Source: Rhopalosiphum padi (Eukaryota; Arthropoda; Insecta; Hemiptera; Aphididae). From it: a stretch of 64,000 bases of DNA. The stretch covers positions 1,274,581 through 1,338,580 of the forward strand of contig NC_083597.1 in assembly GCF_020882245.1 (NCBI RefSeq). Direction: 5' to 3'. The notes under the pieces were generated by a model. That model saw only the letters and a program-made list of their open reading frames with translations, was not told where the DNA came from and searched no databases. The position numbers and the translations under genes are program-made. This document shows, one piece after another, positions 1-12,541 of this stretch (position 1 is the stretch's first letter; each line of letters starts with the position of its first letter).

Positions 1-2
1 AA

Positions 3-680
3 GCATCATTAGACCCTCTAAAAAATGAACTGAAAGCTATTGGAGCATGTACAGTTGCAGAAGCTGGTTTCTATCAAGGTCGGAATGCTCGTTGGGGAAT
101 TGCTTGGACATTTCAGTCTGATATAAAATTAAAGGATTTTTTGCCTAATAAAGAGTTTCAAAAGGAAAAGTTAAAACAACTTAGACCTCCCGTGTCTTTT
201 AAAATTCCAGAAACATATGACTCTACAACTGCTCTAACCAAACTATCAGAACTTCTAGCTAGTCTTAAGGTAATTCATTATTAATAATATTTATAATTTT
301 AATTTCATACATACTATTTTATTTCTATTTAGTTATCCATAGCGACATTAAAATCAAAAAGTGATGAAAATGTCTTATACCAAGCTGACATTCAAGCATA
401 TAAAAATACATGGACTCATCAAAGACGAAAGAGACGTATGGAAAAAAGATTAGCTGATATTAAACGTCAAAAAACAAATGATAATTGCTTACACATTGAA
501 TTGGATGATGAAAAAGCTGATCAGCATTTAGAGACTACAGTAAATGCAAAGCCATTATTTTCAGCTACTGTAGTTCTAAGAAAAACAGACAATTCAATTT
601 GTATAGATATGTTGCACATGTATGGCAATAGAGACAATTCATATCAAGTTTTTCAGTTCTTTAAGAATAGATTTATATAA
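3..680 (+). CDS. Mettl16: METTL16-type U6 snRNA N6-adenosine methyltransferase, C-terminal part (5' end outside window)
   Basis: Two exons, 3-269 and 333-680, joined by a 63-bp intron (donor AAG|GTAATT, acceptor TTTCTATTTAG) in phase 0; the stop is TAA at 678-680. Together they give 204 residues with no internal stop. The motif QGRNARWGIAWTF is the signature just after the Rossmann-fold methyltransferase core of METTL16, and the segment NTWTHQRRKRR matches the basic tryptophan-containing stretch at the start of its C-terminal region. The final 40 residues, from FSATVVLRK to FFKNRFI, resemble the last strand-helix part of the METTL16 C-terminal RNA-binding domain. The family methylates the ACAGAGA-box adenosine of U6 snRNA in the nucleus and, in mammals, hairpins of the SAM-synthetase mRNA. 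The catalytic NPPF-type motif lies upstream of the window and cannot be checked. The linker between core and C-terminal domain is much shorter than in vertebrates. I am confident of the family; exact function in this animal is inferred. Confidence 0.9.
270..332 (+). other. intron of Mettl16
   Basis: A short 63-bp intron with GTAATT donor and TTTCTATTTAG acceptor. Removing it keeps the reading frame open across the join (..ELLASLK then LSIATLKSK..). Confidence 0.9.
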
Positions 681-1026
681 TGTAAGTTTTTTATAATTTA
701 TTTAAAAACACTTAATTACAAAATACTTAAAATTAAATAGGTTTAATGTGAATAACAAAATAGTATAGTGTATAATATAATAATTATGAAATAATTATAT
801 AAAATTAATTTGGTATAGCATTCCTTTAATAAAAGAAAAAAAAATAAGAAATAAAGTTAATCAGTTGATTTAACTGATGTAAGAATTAACACAAACAAGT
901 CATATTTTATACATTATCAATTGTGATAAAATACTACCAAAAAAAAAAAAAAATTAAATTAAATATGAACACTTATTTTTTATATACATTTTACGAGATC
1001 ATACTAAATATAAACTAAAAATACTT
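681..1026. other. convergent 3' intergenic / 3' UTR space
   Basis: 346 bp between the stop codons of the two convergent genes. It is almost pure A/T with a poly-A tract near 940-953. No ORF or RNA gene is visible; the 3' UTRs of both genes must lie here and may overlap. Confidence 0.7.
828..833 (+). terminator. polyadenylation signal AATAAA, probable for Mettl16
   Basis: First AATAAA after the stop codon, 148 bp downstream of it and followed by an A-rich tract. The same bases read on the minus strand include ATTAAA at 830-825, a common variant signal that the convergent TRAF4 gene could use. Confidence 0.5.
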
Positions 1027-2952
1027 TTAAACTGCTACTATTTTGCTAGGATCTACTTTGATGCGTAGAAATATTGTATCATCTTTAATGAATTGTCTTT
1101 TTTTTAATAGGGTTTCGTGTGACACAAATTTAGGAAAACCAAATCCAAGGCTATCTGGCTGCGTGCTTGGTCGTTGAAAATTCTCCCAAGATGGATCAGG
1201 CACAAAACTTTCAACTATGTTACATGGCTATAAAATGACAAAGGTAGTTGAAATATTAGTAATTTATATATATTTTACATTTGTACATAACCACTAGAAT
1301 AATATATTTGCACATTACAATGCAAATACAAGTTGCTTATCAATGTTTTTTTTTTTTAATTTATATTATATAGTATTTTAAAAGTTATTGTTTATATTGA
1401 CTGAAAATTATATTTATATTAATTATAGAAAAGTGTTATCAAAATTGATATTGGGTGTATTTTGATTATATTTGATGTTCTATTTTTAACTATTATTTTA
1501 GTTATCTCTATTATATTTATGCTATTTGTCCTTAGTACATCCAACTCTAATGTGCAAATATATATTTCATGGCAGGTTAGTTTCATAAATGTATACAATA
1601 TTTTTCAATACACACCTTCTCACTTTGGTCAAATAATGTGAAAGACACAGAATGTGAAAATGACCATTTCAGTAAAGCATCAAATTCACCTGGCAGTATT
1701 TTTATATAAACAGATACATGTGTGTTTTCACCAGATCCGTTGCCATTCAAAAACACCGATGCTTGCAACTTATACCCAAATTGGCTGGTATAGAACGGCG
1801 AACTAATGAGTTCTAGACCATCACCACATAATTTGTGCCGACCCTCTTCAAGTTTTTCCAGTACATCGCTGATTTTCCAAATTAGCGTACCTTTAAGTAA
1901 TAAAATATTTATAAGCAATTGATATTTAAATTTAATGTATTGTTTAAAAAATGTTATGTACCAGACTGATTAACAGCTAAGTTATTTATCACTTTTTTCA
2001 TGGATACAATTTGTTGTTGTTGTTTAGTGACCATTGAACACATTAATGTTAAATGTTGTTGGCTTGCTTCTTCCATGTGAGTGTCCATTTGCTTACCTCT
2101 TAAACTCTAGTTCAAAATATGAAAGTTAGTTAAAACTTTAAAAGGTACTCAAATTATATCTTTAACATTTTACCTTGAATCGACAACCGACATCTTTGAA
2201 GCTACAAGATGTTAACATCGAATGACATGCATGTTTAATGTGATGTTCTAAATCTTCACGTGCTACAGTGACAATTTCACATCGATTGGGACAAGTTAAA
2301 GGGAAACGTGGGCATGATGTTGTATGTGAGTTAATAGTGTCAGCTACAAATTGCCGTCCACAATGACGGCAGGGTACTAATCTTTTTGAACATTCGGTGA
2401 CCTGAGTAAAATTTTGTATTTATAATTAACCATTTAAAATGTTGTAATTCTAAAATTGTATACCTTATGTTTGGCTAACATTCGTCTTGGAATTTTAACA
2501 CCACATTTAGCTTCACAATGAATTGGCTCTACTGGACATGTTCTACTATGTTCTTCGCCAGCTGCTTCTCCTTTCATTTCACCATTACAGTATTCACACT
2601 TGATAACACGTTCAATACATGTGTATCTCACATGGTCATCCATTAGAATTCTGGCAATTTGAGCTCCACAGTGGTTTGTGCAAGGTAACGCATCATATTT
2701 ACATGTTTGCAAATGTCCCTGTTAACATAATGTTAATATTTTGATTAATTAAAATAATATTTTTACAAAGAAATTCAATATTTTTTTATTAATTTAATTT
2801 TTCTAATTATTATACCTCAGTAATAACAATATATTATATTGAATACTTACTTTTAGACGCCTTAGTTGATCACTCCATTTACAACCTTCTTTATGGTGAA
2901 TGCAATAGACAACAGATCCCATTATATCCTTGTCTTTTTCACAATCTGATAC
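1027..2952 (-). CDS. Traf4: TRAF4-like TNF-receptor-associated factor, zinc-finger and TRAF-C exons
   Basis: Six exons on the minus strand: 2851-2952, 2464-2718, 2174-2401, 1962-2106, 1616-1890 and 1027-1227 (stop TAA at 1027-1029). All introns are GT..AG and all phases agree. The product runs through seven TRAF-type zinc fingers (for example CIHHKEGCKW, CTNHCGAQI, CEYCNGEM, CEAKCGVKI, CRHCGRQF, CPNRCEIV, CSFKDVGCRF), a short Gln-rich coiled-coil stretch (VTKQQQQIVSMKKV), then a full TRAF-C/MATH domain starting at GTLIWKI with FLNGNGSGENTHVSVYIK and ending SLGFGFPKFVSH..DDTIFLRIKVD. Seven fingers plus the DPSWENFQRP and LGFGFPKF motifs point to TRAF4 rather than TRAF2/3/6. TRAF4 proteins are trimeric cytoplasmic or junctional adaptors linking receptors to JNK-type signalling and to cell polarity. 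No RING domain is encoded in these exons. The first exon here starts in phase 0 (VSDCEKDKD..), so at least one upstream coding exon is needed; the best candidate is at 12368-12541. Confidence 0.95.
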
Positions 2953-3700
2953 CTGAAATATAAAATGTATTATTTTTAATTTTGCGATTTGTTTAAAAAA
3001 AAAAAAAATTCTATATATTGTAGAAATCCTATTAAAATTAAATCTGAAAATGTGCAAATACTGTTAATAAATAAAATTAACAAGTTATCAAAATGGTTTA
3101 ATATTTTTTTATAAAGCTTAAAAACATACACAAAATAGAAATTAACATTGTAGTAATGTAAGGATGACTTAATTTTATATTTTAAATTCTTAAAGTAAAA
3201 ATCTAAAAGTAAAATATTAAAATTTAAAATTGTACAGTTGAGATCAACAATATATAATTATAGTTTATGATAATAATATGCATATAAAGCTTATTATTTA
3301 AACTATTATATAATTTAAGGTGTGATAATTGATAAGTTACTTCATCTGCAATCTGAAATTAGTTCCAATAGTATAACAATTCTTAAAATATTGTATTTAA
3401 TGATTGAAACCATAAATAAAAAAGGTTATGCTTCCTACACAAATTCAATGGATTTATTAAATTATATGTCCGCTCACTAGTCATTATTTTTAAATTTGTA
3501 AGAAGTGCATTTTAAAAAAATAATTTAACCTAAACTTTGCAAGTCTTATATAATATAATATGTACACTTATTAGATTGTTCGATAATAAAAGATTAAAGT
3601 ATTGTACTTTTTAATTTAAAAAATTGTTATATATTAATATATTATCTATCTTTATAAAATTTAAAAAAATATGCCGAAATATTTAATAAAACGTATTTAA

Positions 3701-4116
3701 GAGGATGCCGTATCCTCATATGTCGTTTCCGTCTTACTAACGCATACCATATTAAAATATACGTTCAGCAGTTCCAATTTTGTGAGTTTAACTTAAATAT
3801 TAGAGTGAAATGACCTATTATCTAATTTAAAGGTAAGAACATTATCCGTGTTTTCGTCGATTTTAATTTTAAATGAATTATGAGTTTTTTTTAATACATA
3901 GTAAAAATACACACACTCATAATTTGCTTAACAATTAAAATACAGTAAAAAATTGACAAAAGAACTCAGATAATGTAATGTTTTTACTCTAAAGTTTGAT
4001 AATAGGTCATTTCACTCTAATATTTAAGCTAAACACAAAATTTGAACTGTTAAACGTAAATTTTAGTATGGTTGCGTTAGTAAGACAGAACCAACACATG
4101 TGGGTTTTAGAATATT
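3701..4116. mobile_element. MITE with long inverted repeats, TTAA-flanked (copy 1)
   Basis: The left arm from 3701 to about 3835 and the right arm from about 3985 to 4116 are inverted copies of each other; a well-conserved core is TTAAATATTAGAGTGAAATG with its reverse complement at 4008-4027. The element is preceded by TTAA (3697-3700) and followed by TTAT (4117-4120), a decayed TTAA. It starts GAGGATGC, as does copy 2 at 37561, and the loop is also alignable between the copies. No coding capacity, so a non-autonomous element. A TTAA target fits piggyBac-type transposition, but the termini do not look like classical piggyBac ends. Confidence 0.75.
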
Positions 4117-5184
4117 TTATACGTTTATATAGGTTTTACAATAGGCTGAAATTATATCTTTCCTCAATGTGTTGTGTAGTGTACCTATTGTGTGTAATAT
4201 CTCAAATAATAGAGATCATCCAACGTTTTTCCTTTCACACTTGGGTTTAAAAATTACGTACCTAAATGAAACATATGTTTATCACATATATTATTAATTT
4301 ATAGAACCTATAAACAATATTTTTTTCATATAAGATTTAAGTACGGACCTGAAGAAACAATCTATTTAAAAAAATATATCTAGTGGAAAAATATTGTATA
4401 TGTACAATACCTAATATAGTCGAAATGTCGAGTGTAAGCAGATACCTAATTATAAAACTTCGTTTATGGTCGAGTGACGACCATAGGGAAAGAAACCACA
4501 GAAATCGATTAAACTATTTAACAGTGGATTTGATAGGTACATTTCGAGTTAGTACCGATTCTCATGGTATAGTAATTTATATACTACGCCTCTAATAGTA
4601 TACTCTTGATATACCTACTAGTAAATATCGGGCAGCTTCTGGTAATGTATCCCGATTCCTTTATATTGCAGGTAAATGATTTTTTTCTTTATACTTTCCA
4701 TCGTAATATTACAATACACAATATTATATTAGGTAAAATACCTACGGTACACTGTAGTTGTTTAACATGTCGTCACTCATAATCGTATAAAATATCGAAC
4801 CTATTATTGTTTTTGGTTTAAGTGGTTTAATCACAATTTGTCTAAGTTTTTTTCAGAACTTGCGTACCTATCTTCCTGTTTTAAAATGCATTACGAGTAT
4901 AAATTCAAAATTGTATAGTCGTACAAGGCAGAGGTCAACCTATTCTACTCAATTAATGTAAAATTCAACCAGACTATTAATATGTGTATGATGTATAAAA
5001 TCGATATTATATAGTAGATAGTAATAACTTAATGTTATTTTTTAACGTCGTGTCAAGGAAGACTGAGCACTAAGATAAACTAAACCAGGTGTGATTCCTA
5101 TTGTGCGCATATATACCTACTGCCACAAAAATAATATAATAATGAAAGGCGTTTCGAGGCAAAGGATATACGCTTGGTGAAGTT

Positions 5185-5300
5185 TAAGGGAGGCCCGTAG
5201 TTCTGGTCAAATTATTATAACATACAACTAATATACGAGAAGTTACGGTTGCTGAAACACGCACCTGTTCGTCCACATGGACCTCCTGCAGGCCCGAAGT
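5185..5300. repeat. GC-rich repeat-like fragment, unclassified
   Basis: A sharply GC-richer stretch (AGGCCCGTAG near 5191, CACCTGTTCGTCCACATGG near 5263, TGCAGGCCCGAAG near 5287) inside AT-rich intron DNA. It looks like the end of an old interspersed element. No family can be named from this sequence alone. Confidence 0.25.
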
Positions 5301-7749
5301 CTAAAACTGATCGGTAGATTAAGTACCTATATAATATGATTACATTATTTTTGGAGAACTGTCCATGTACAAGCAATATTAAAACCTTTTTTAAATCAAC
5401 CACTACAAAAATTATTCTTGCAAAACACGGGGTATTTTGTACAACCAAAGTATAAGTATTTTCGCTTTGTAATTTAAAAGATAGGTACTTACATAATATT
5501 ATGAATTATAATATATTAAGTATTTCAGTCTTGTTATGGTTTTTTTTAAATTTAAATTTAAAAATCATTTTAAAACTAGTACTTAAGTGTAATGTTGAAA
5601 ACATTTACATGATAGGATATTATTCTTGATGTTGAGCGTTATTTATGCTATTATACGAGTACAATTCAAGAAGATCATTAGTTACTCGGCAATAGAACAG
5701 AGTTATTTTGACAGCCCTAAACATTCCTATGACAATCGTATCGAATTTTCCTTTAAGAATATTATTGCATAACGCACATAAATTATATTTATGAAAAAAA
5801 TGCTTCACAAATTATCTGACCTCCCGATAACATTTAAGTCACACGTACTCACACAAATACATTTATGAATTATTTAGTTCAGAATAAATATATTTGAACA
5901 GATGTCCATTAAGGAATGTCTATGTACCCACCCAGCCGAATAGGGTCATATTATTTTTCCCCATACACATATGTTGGATCTGTGACAGATGATTTCGAAT
6001 TGTGATTAAATGAATCCTCCCTTAGTTAGGGTCACGTTCAGCTTGTTCCATTTTCCTGCCGGTTTCGGATTACAAGAAAAATAAAAGACTATACAATATT
6101 CTTCATATGTAAAATAACTCATTCATCAAATAATAATGTTAACAAATAACAATGTCAATGACGTAAGAGAGTCAGACAATAATATTTTCTCATTTTTATG
6201 AATACGTTTGAAAAAATATCAAATGATATGATCTAAGAATCTTACTTATGTTTATGTATTATTATTTATTACAAATAATATTTTAAGTAGATGCCTATAC
6301 TAGAATAGTACATTTTTTTATACCTTTAAAAACATTATTATTAATAATTTTAATTTTATGACATAAAATATATATTATTATTACCTAATATAGGTAGTAT
6401 TGGTATTAGTAATTATATAGTACCTATAATATGATATGCTCCTATTTTACATAGATAAATAAATACACAAATATACCTAATCTTATTATAACACTTAATA
6501 AGATATTTGTTAGTAAATTAATATAGTTAAGTACTATGTGTCTAGTAAAATAAACATTATTTATTAAAGATACTATGCCAACTATATTTGTTTTGTATCT
6601 ATCACTTTAATTCGCCATAATTTAAAATTTGGATAAATAGGTGTCTATATTATAATGTACCTACTACATACTATTTTAGAGTACAGTTATCACAACTCAG
6701 TAATTATGATACGAGTAACCTAATAGGTAGGTACCTACCTACCTAGGTACCTAATAAAATAAATACCATATTCAATAAATTAATTAATGTAAACTTTTCA
6801 AATAATATGCATAGACGCACAGCCGTACATGAATTATTGATTATTCTTAAATATTCCAAGACTAGGTACCTACCTAATATTAAGAATATTGATGAATGAG
6901 ATATATTTGTAATAAGAACTTATTACATATTATACGTAGGTACACAGTAAATAAGTATCCAGTAATAAATAGTATATCTAATTAACTATTAAATAAGTAT
7001 CTACCCAAAATAAAAAACAAATATAATAAAAATAATTGTGCGATCTGCCTAAAGAATTTTATATATTTTTTTACCAATAAAATAAACAAACTAAGTATTA
7101 TTTTGTTTTCAAATTCATTTACTTAATTATTATTATAGTTATTAGTTATGTTAGGAACATACTAATACAAGTAATACAACAGTATCTGCAAATACTAAAT
7201 TTTACGTAACCAATACGATTTGGCATGTCAATAATATAAAATGTTATAATTTAATTATATTTACTAAAATAATGCACCAACTAATCTTTAGAATTGCACA
7301 AATCTTGAATCTAAGTATAGATATGAGTTCTAACCGAACAATAGTTACCAAAACTATTGCCAAATAAAGTTATTTAATTACTTTTTTAATTCATCGTTGT
7401 TGGTAAGCAGTTTCTTTTCGGACCTCTGTAAATAGTTAATGCAATTAAGAATGGTGTATATGAATCTTATGATCATTAGTCAGTGTATATAACTAGAGAT
7501 GTTTTTCACAATAATATTATATATTATTACCTAGGTCCTCGCAAATTAACCTACATCTCAAACGATGCGTTGTGTTGAATTTTCGTTATTTCAATCAAAA
7601 CCTTCGTTCCATATAAAGATTATGTAGGTGCTACTACCGATTCCTAACATCGAGTATACCAACTCGTGTATAATAATAATGTGCAATATGGTACTTACGT
7701 ATTGCATGCATTTAATTATTATATTATTGTACCCTAAATATACAAAACA

Positions 7750-8720
7750 AAAAGAAATATATCACCCACACCGCAAACGGATGGCGGGGCAAACACACTG
7801 CACGCGTGTAATTACTTTCGAATTAATAGGTCGCCATTAAAATTGCATAAGGATTTTTATGATTTACACAGGAGAAATGGAACGTACACGAAGATGAATA
7901 TAATAATAACATTGTGACGGGATAGCGGCAACCGGTTGGTTATGTGTGCGCGCGAGTTTACAATAATACATAATAGCCGGTAATATATATTATATATAAT
8001 ATATATTTATATGTACAATGATTTATACTATCTCTTGTTTTCAACGAGGTACAAAATGCCAAAATACCCGTTAGCTATAGGACTATATACTTCGCAGTCC
8101 GAGAGATGGTTATACAATGGCGCTTAATGAGTTTTATTATAACTACTATAAATCTATTTCGATGTTTATTTTATATTAGAACGATGCCGCAGTCGTTATA
8201 ATATTATGATAAAGACGCGATAAAAACTAGTGAGGGCGAAGGGTGAAACTCATTACCGGATATCCTGTAGAATAAAAAATGAGCATTCGACCCCTTAATG
8301 GAATTTTTTATACTTATATGCATATACTCTATAATATACACTATTTCACTATACACTCGACCTATTCGGCGGTATTTAATATCGACACCGGCAATTTGAT
8401 ATATTATTATAACATTATAAGTTATAAAATATTTTATTTTTCAACCGCGCATACGCGCCAAAGCCATATAGTTATAGGTCGGGTCGCCGGGACATCGCAT
8501 TTACGACGGTTCCTCTATTCGTGACTCTCCAGACGGAAACTAATAGTTTACACCTGTTGTGGCCGTGGTGACTGGTGCTGCGCGCGTGTCTTGCATAGGC
8601 AATTTATACATATACGATTATTATAATGTGAGGCGAGAATTTAATATGAATACTGAATAGTATATATAATAATATACGCGTAGCGCTTTACGCATACAAA
8701 AACAAGGAGACAGTGTACGA
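7750..8720. promoter_or_regulatory. GC/CpG-elevated island inside the long intron
   Basis: CpG dinucleotides are frequent (GCGCGCGAG near 7949, CGGGTCGCCGGG near 8480, CTGCGCGCGTG near 8578) compared with flanks almost free of them. No conserved ORF is visible. It may be an enhancer or alternative promoter of the TRAF4-like gene. It contains GAAGGGTGAAACTCA at 8238-8252, found again at 62628-62642. Confidence 0.35.
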
Positions 8721-8959
8721 AATTCGGTCGGAAGTCATCTGATGAGTGGGTGTATTTTCAATGCGTACCTATTTATATGATATTAAGACGTAATAGTATA
8801 GGTAAATAACATTTGAGAAACGCTGTATGTCTATTGCACTTGACTGTCCCAACAAATCCAACACATTCAAACATCTTTATGTATGTTTACATATTTTAAA
8901 GGTAGGACATAGGTATTTCTTGCTTTTACACATATCTCAATTCTCAATACCTATACATT

Positions 8960-10205
8960 AATGAGGCCTGGATTAAGAGGGACACGTACGCGAGACACGC
9001 ATATATGAACTATGAAGGGCACATTAAGTTTTGTCAACTTATTAAAAGCTTATTAAGTGATAATTTATACTTTTTGTACTAGAACTATTAAACGATAAAA
9101 ATATTATTGAAGATCTCAGGATAAAAAGTACAGGAATACAATGAATGATAAAAACAATTGTCCAAGTAAAAAATTCAAAAAAGTTTATACAGAATATTAA
9201 AAAAAAAAAAATTAAAACTATATTTAATATTAGTAATATTAGTTATATATTTTGATTTATTATCCTAACACAATATAGATATATCATATAATACTAATAT
9301 TACAATATCTCCCTTAGTTTTATGAAATTTATCAATTATTTCCAATTTTTATCAATTAATTTCCCTTGTATCTTTTTTTCCAGATATTTTCACTCTAAGG
9401 TAAAAAAAACATATCAATACATTTATGCACAATATAGGTACTAGGCAATATCTGTAGATACATACCATTATCATACCAATATTTGTAAATAAGTACCTAT
9501 TATATATTTATACCTATCTTTAAAATATATACTTGACCGGGAAATATAACACTTATAATGCTAGTTCTTTGTTAGGTACTCATTAGTTTTAGTTATTTTA
9601 AAATTAAAGAATATATTTTTATTAATTCAGTTTTTTTTATTGAGTAAATAAGGCTTCAATATTTGAGGTATTAGCCAGAATTTTATACATATTAATGATT
9701 AATCTTAATTCTATTTGGGAGTATTGGGAGTACATCGTGTTGAAAATTTAAGAGGAAGTTGTAGCTTTAAAAGGCCTATGCCCGTAAACAACATGAAGAT
9801 ATTTCCCTAGTTTTCTTTCTCTAAGTGTTATTTAGTTAATGAATAAAAATAAATGTACAAATTGAATATTGTTAATTTATATTTATGCAAAATGTAACAT
9901 TTTAAATTATATTATTTTATTGAAAATAATAATTTTATGTAGATGTGATATAGATAATATTATATACAAATACGAGTACCTATATATTTTGTTTAAGTGT
10001 TTGCATCTTTATTATACTAAGTGATGTATAACGTAATTGTTAAAATAATAGGTAAGTGTCAATAAACTATATTAAGTAAAAAAAAAAGGTAACATTTTAG
10101 TATTTCATTTAAAATAAGAACAGGAATGCAGTTTTTATATTTCCATTGATGGGGGCCCGTAACCTGCAAGTTTTAACCCCTGCCCCGTGTGTCCCTATAT
10201 AAGTT
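8960..10205. repeat. possible old transposon pair of ends
   Basis: GGCCTGGATTAAGAGGGACAC near 8966 and GGGGGCCCGTAACC..GTGTGTCCCTATA near 10150-10199 carry related GGGACAC motifs in opposite orientation and stand out by GC content. The 1.1 kb between them is AT-rich with no ORF. Boundaries and target duplication were not found, so this is tentative. Confidence 0.25.
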
Positions 10206-12367
10206 TTAATCTGACATCAACATAAATACAAATGAGATAACATAATTGTAAATATAGTTTCACAGGTTATTATGGTTATGGTTCTTAACTTATTGGGTCG
10301 GCGGCAGTGGGAACCCAATAACGTGTTTCGCAGACAACGATCGAAAAAGTGTTTACGAACAACTTTATACATACTTGCATTACACCCGAATGTAAACAAT
10401 TATTATGTAAAGGCGAACGGTCAACTGGTGTAGTAGGTAGTCTCTAGCTATTATATAATATGATAATAATCCAACGATTATTTTTTTAAATAATATTTTT
10501 CATTTCTGATGATGGGTAGCTCTATTTGCCCGCAATACCTCTGTGTATAATAATGAAATAATAGTTTCAAAATGACACGGTCGACAATTGTATGGTAATA
10601 TCTACAATGGACAATATAATTATTATCATACCATAGCCGTTGACTTGTAGCCTGTAGGCTGTAGTATAATTATAAATTATAATATATACACATATACTGC
10701 CATATATGTATATTATATAACTTAAGCGTGCGCACTACAATATTAAATTGTTAATTGTTATTATTTACTATATGGATTTTGGTATGTTTTCATCTTTACA
10801 TAAACCCGTATTTGTCCAAAACCGTATACAGAATAGTATAACTTCTATTGTACTGATACGGTTTTACGCAAATATTATGATTAAATGTATAAGATATCCG
10901 AAACAACTAACTTACAATTATTATTACGCTACCTATATAATATTTGTGTCAGTTGTAACCCGAAATCACCCCTTATGGTATTTACTTGCATATATTAAGT
11001 ACCTATTTAAAGGTTAAATTTAACGTAGTACTGATATATTATTATTAATTTATTATATATGATAGTGATTGTTGTGCAGGTTAGTAACCAGTTCTCAGAT
11101 GAAATATTGTTAAATTTTTTTGAAAACATTACGTCCTGATGGCCAGATATTAGATATTAGATTTTGTCTGAAACAGTCTATTAAAAATATTACATAATCA
11201 TAATTTTATACGAACAACGACGATAATTTGTAAGTATGACAAAATGGATTTCTATGTACTTATTCGGTTCATATTCTTTAAATTATTTATTTTATAAACG
11301 CCTACGATTTTTATGCATATTCACTACATTTACTCTGCCTAAATTTTACATATAGGTATACAGACTATACACAGAATTAACAACATACAATATTAAAATA
11401 TTCTAAATAGACCTTCGAAAAATGATTACCAAACCTCTGCAGTCTGCAGTCTGCACCTCTCGTATTACAAACATTTAAAAAAAAAATTATCATACAATAT
11501 AATAAAATGTACCTATCTATTTTATTTTTATACTTTTCTGGGTTAATTAATTTTGATAACAATATTAATATACCTAGGAAATTACGATTATAGATCACAA
11601 TATACTAGTACAAGACTTAATTAGGTTTAGGCCTTAATCTCGGATCGAACACGCGTGAATTCTTTATCAAATATAATTACATTAAAAAAACCACTTCACA
11701 CCTTATAAAGTCCCTGGATGGATTCTTCAATCAAATCAACAGTCTACTATTCTCCATACATAACGTATACTTATTGCAAATATATATATTTACCGATTGT
11801 ATAAAAACAAATAAAAATTTAAAAAATAAAATTACATTATATACCATACACGTAGACACTACACTACTATTAATAGATATAATTCTTAAATAGTTAAATG
11901 TTACAAAAAAAATTGATACGTAGATCGTAGAACCCATGTTAGATCCCCAAATTGGTAAAAAATTACAAAATGTATTGTTAACCACTATTAACCATTTTTT
12001 CTTTTATTTCTCAGCGAATTACGGAATTATGTAATATTTTACAATGGACAATATTAGTAGATGATATTACCATTAGTATACAAGAATACGGAAATTAATT
12101 ATCCATTTCTTTATAATTTCATATAATAATATAAAAAAGTAATATATTTTGTGGACTACGGTTTTGTCGTAGATTTCAGTCGAAAAACAAATAAAAAAAT
12201 TTATATAAATGTACATACAATAAAACGAATAAACAATAATCAGTGCCATTTCTTATTAAATAATTAAATAGTAGAAGGGAAGTAATATAAATTTAATATC
12301 GAATGAAATTTTTAACGATATTTAGATAAAGCATAAATATAAAAATTTGTGATGTGGGTAAACTTAC

Positions 12368-12541
12368 ATCTGGTGTAGACGCGGGAGTGTGGCTATCTTT
12401 GGTGGGCGTTGTGGCCGGCGCGAAAATGGTGCATGACGACGTGTTAATGGACGTGGTAATGCTGTGCTTGGATGACTTGTTGGGCGAGTTTCGGGATGGA
12501 AAGCTCAGAGTCTTCGTCCACAGTGCAAGGCTTCGGCCCAT
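12368..12541 (-). CDS. candidate first coding exon of the TRAF4-like gene
   Basis: An open exon of 58 codons begins with ATG at 12541 (context GAC ATG G, purine at -3 and G at +4) and ends at a consensus donor, GAT|GTAAGT, after 12368. An in-frame TAA lies just upstream, next to the GTG at 12568, so this ATG is the first possible start. The peptide begins MGRSLALWTKTLSFP and is then very Ser/Thr/Pro-rich, ending ..ASTPD; no RING cysteines are present. The phase is 0, matching the TRAF4 exon that starts at 2952. Joined, the protein would be about 459 residues. Drosophila Traf4 is likewise reported to lack a RING finger, which fits. The exon could instead belong to another minus-strand transcript, or a further exon may lie between. 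Confidence 0.6.

Larger units (their letters stand above)
2953..12367 (-). other. long first intron of the TRAF4-like gene (inferred)
   Basis: If the exon at 12368-12541 is joined to 2952, this 9.4-kb AT-rich stretch is intron: donor GAT|GTAAGT after 12368 and acceptor ATTTCAG before 2952, both phase 0. It holds a TTAA-flanked inverted-repeat element (3701-4116), a GC-elevated island (7750-8720), repeat-like ends near 8960 and 10150, and a short GC-rich piece at 5185-5300. I find no RING-type Cys/His exon in it. Confidence 0.55.
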
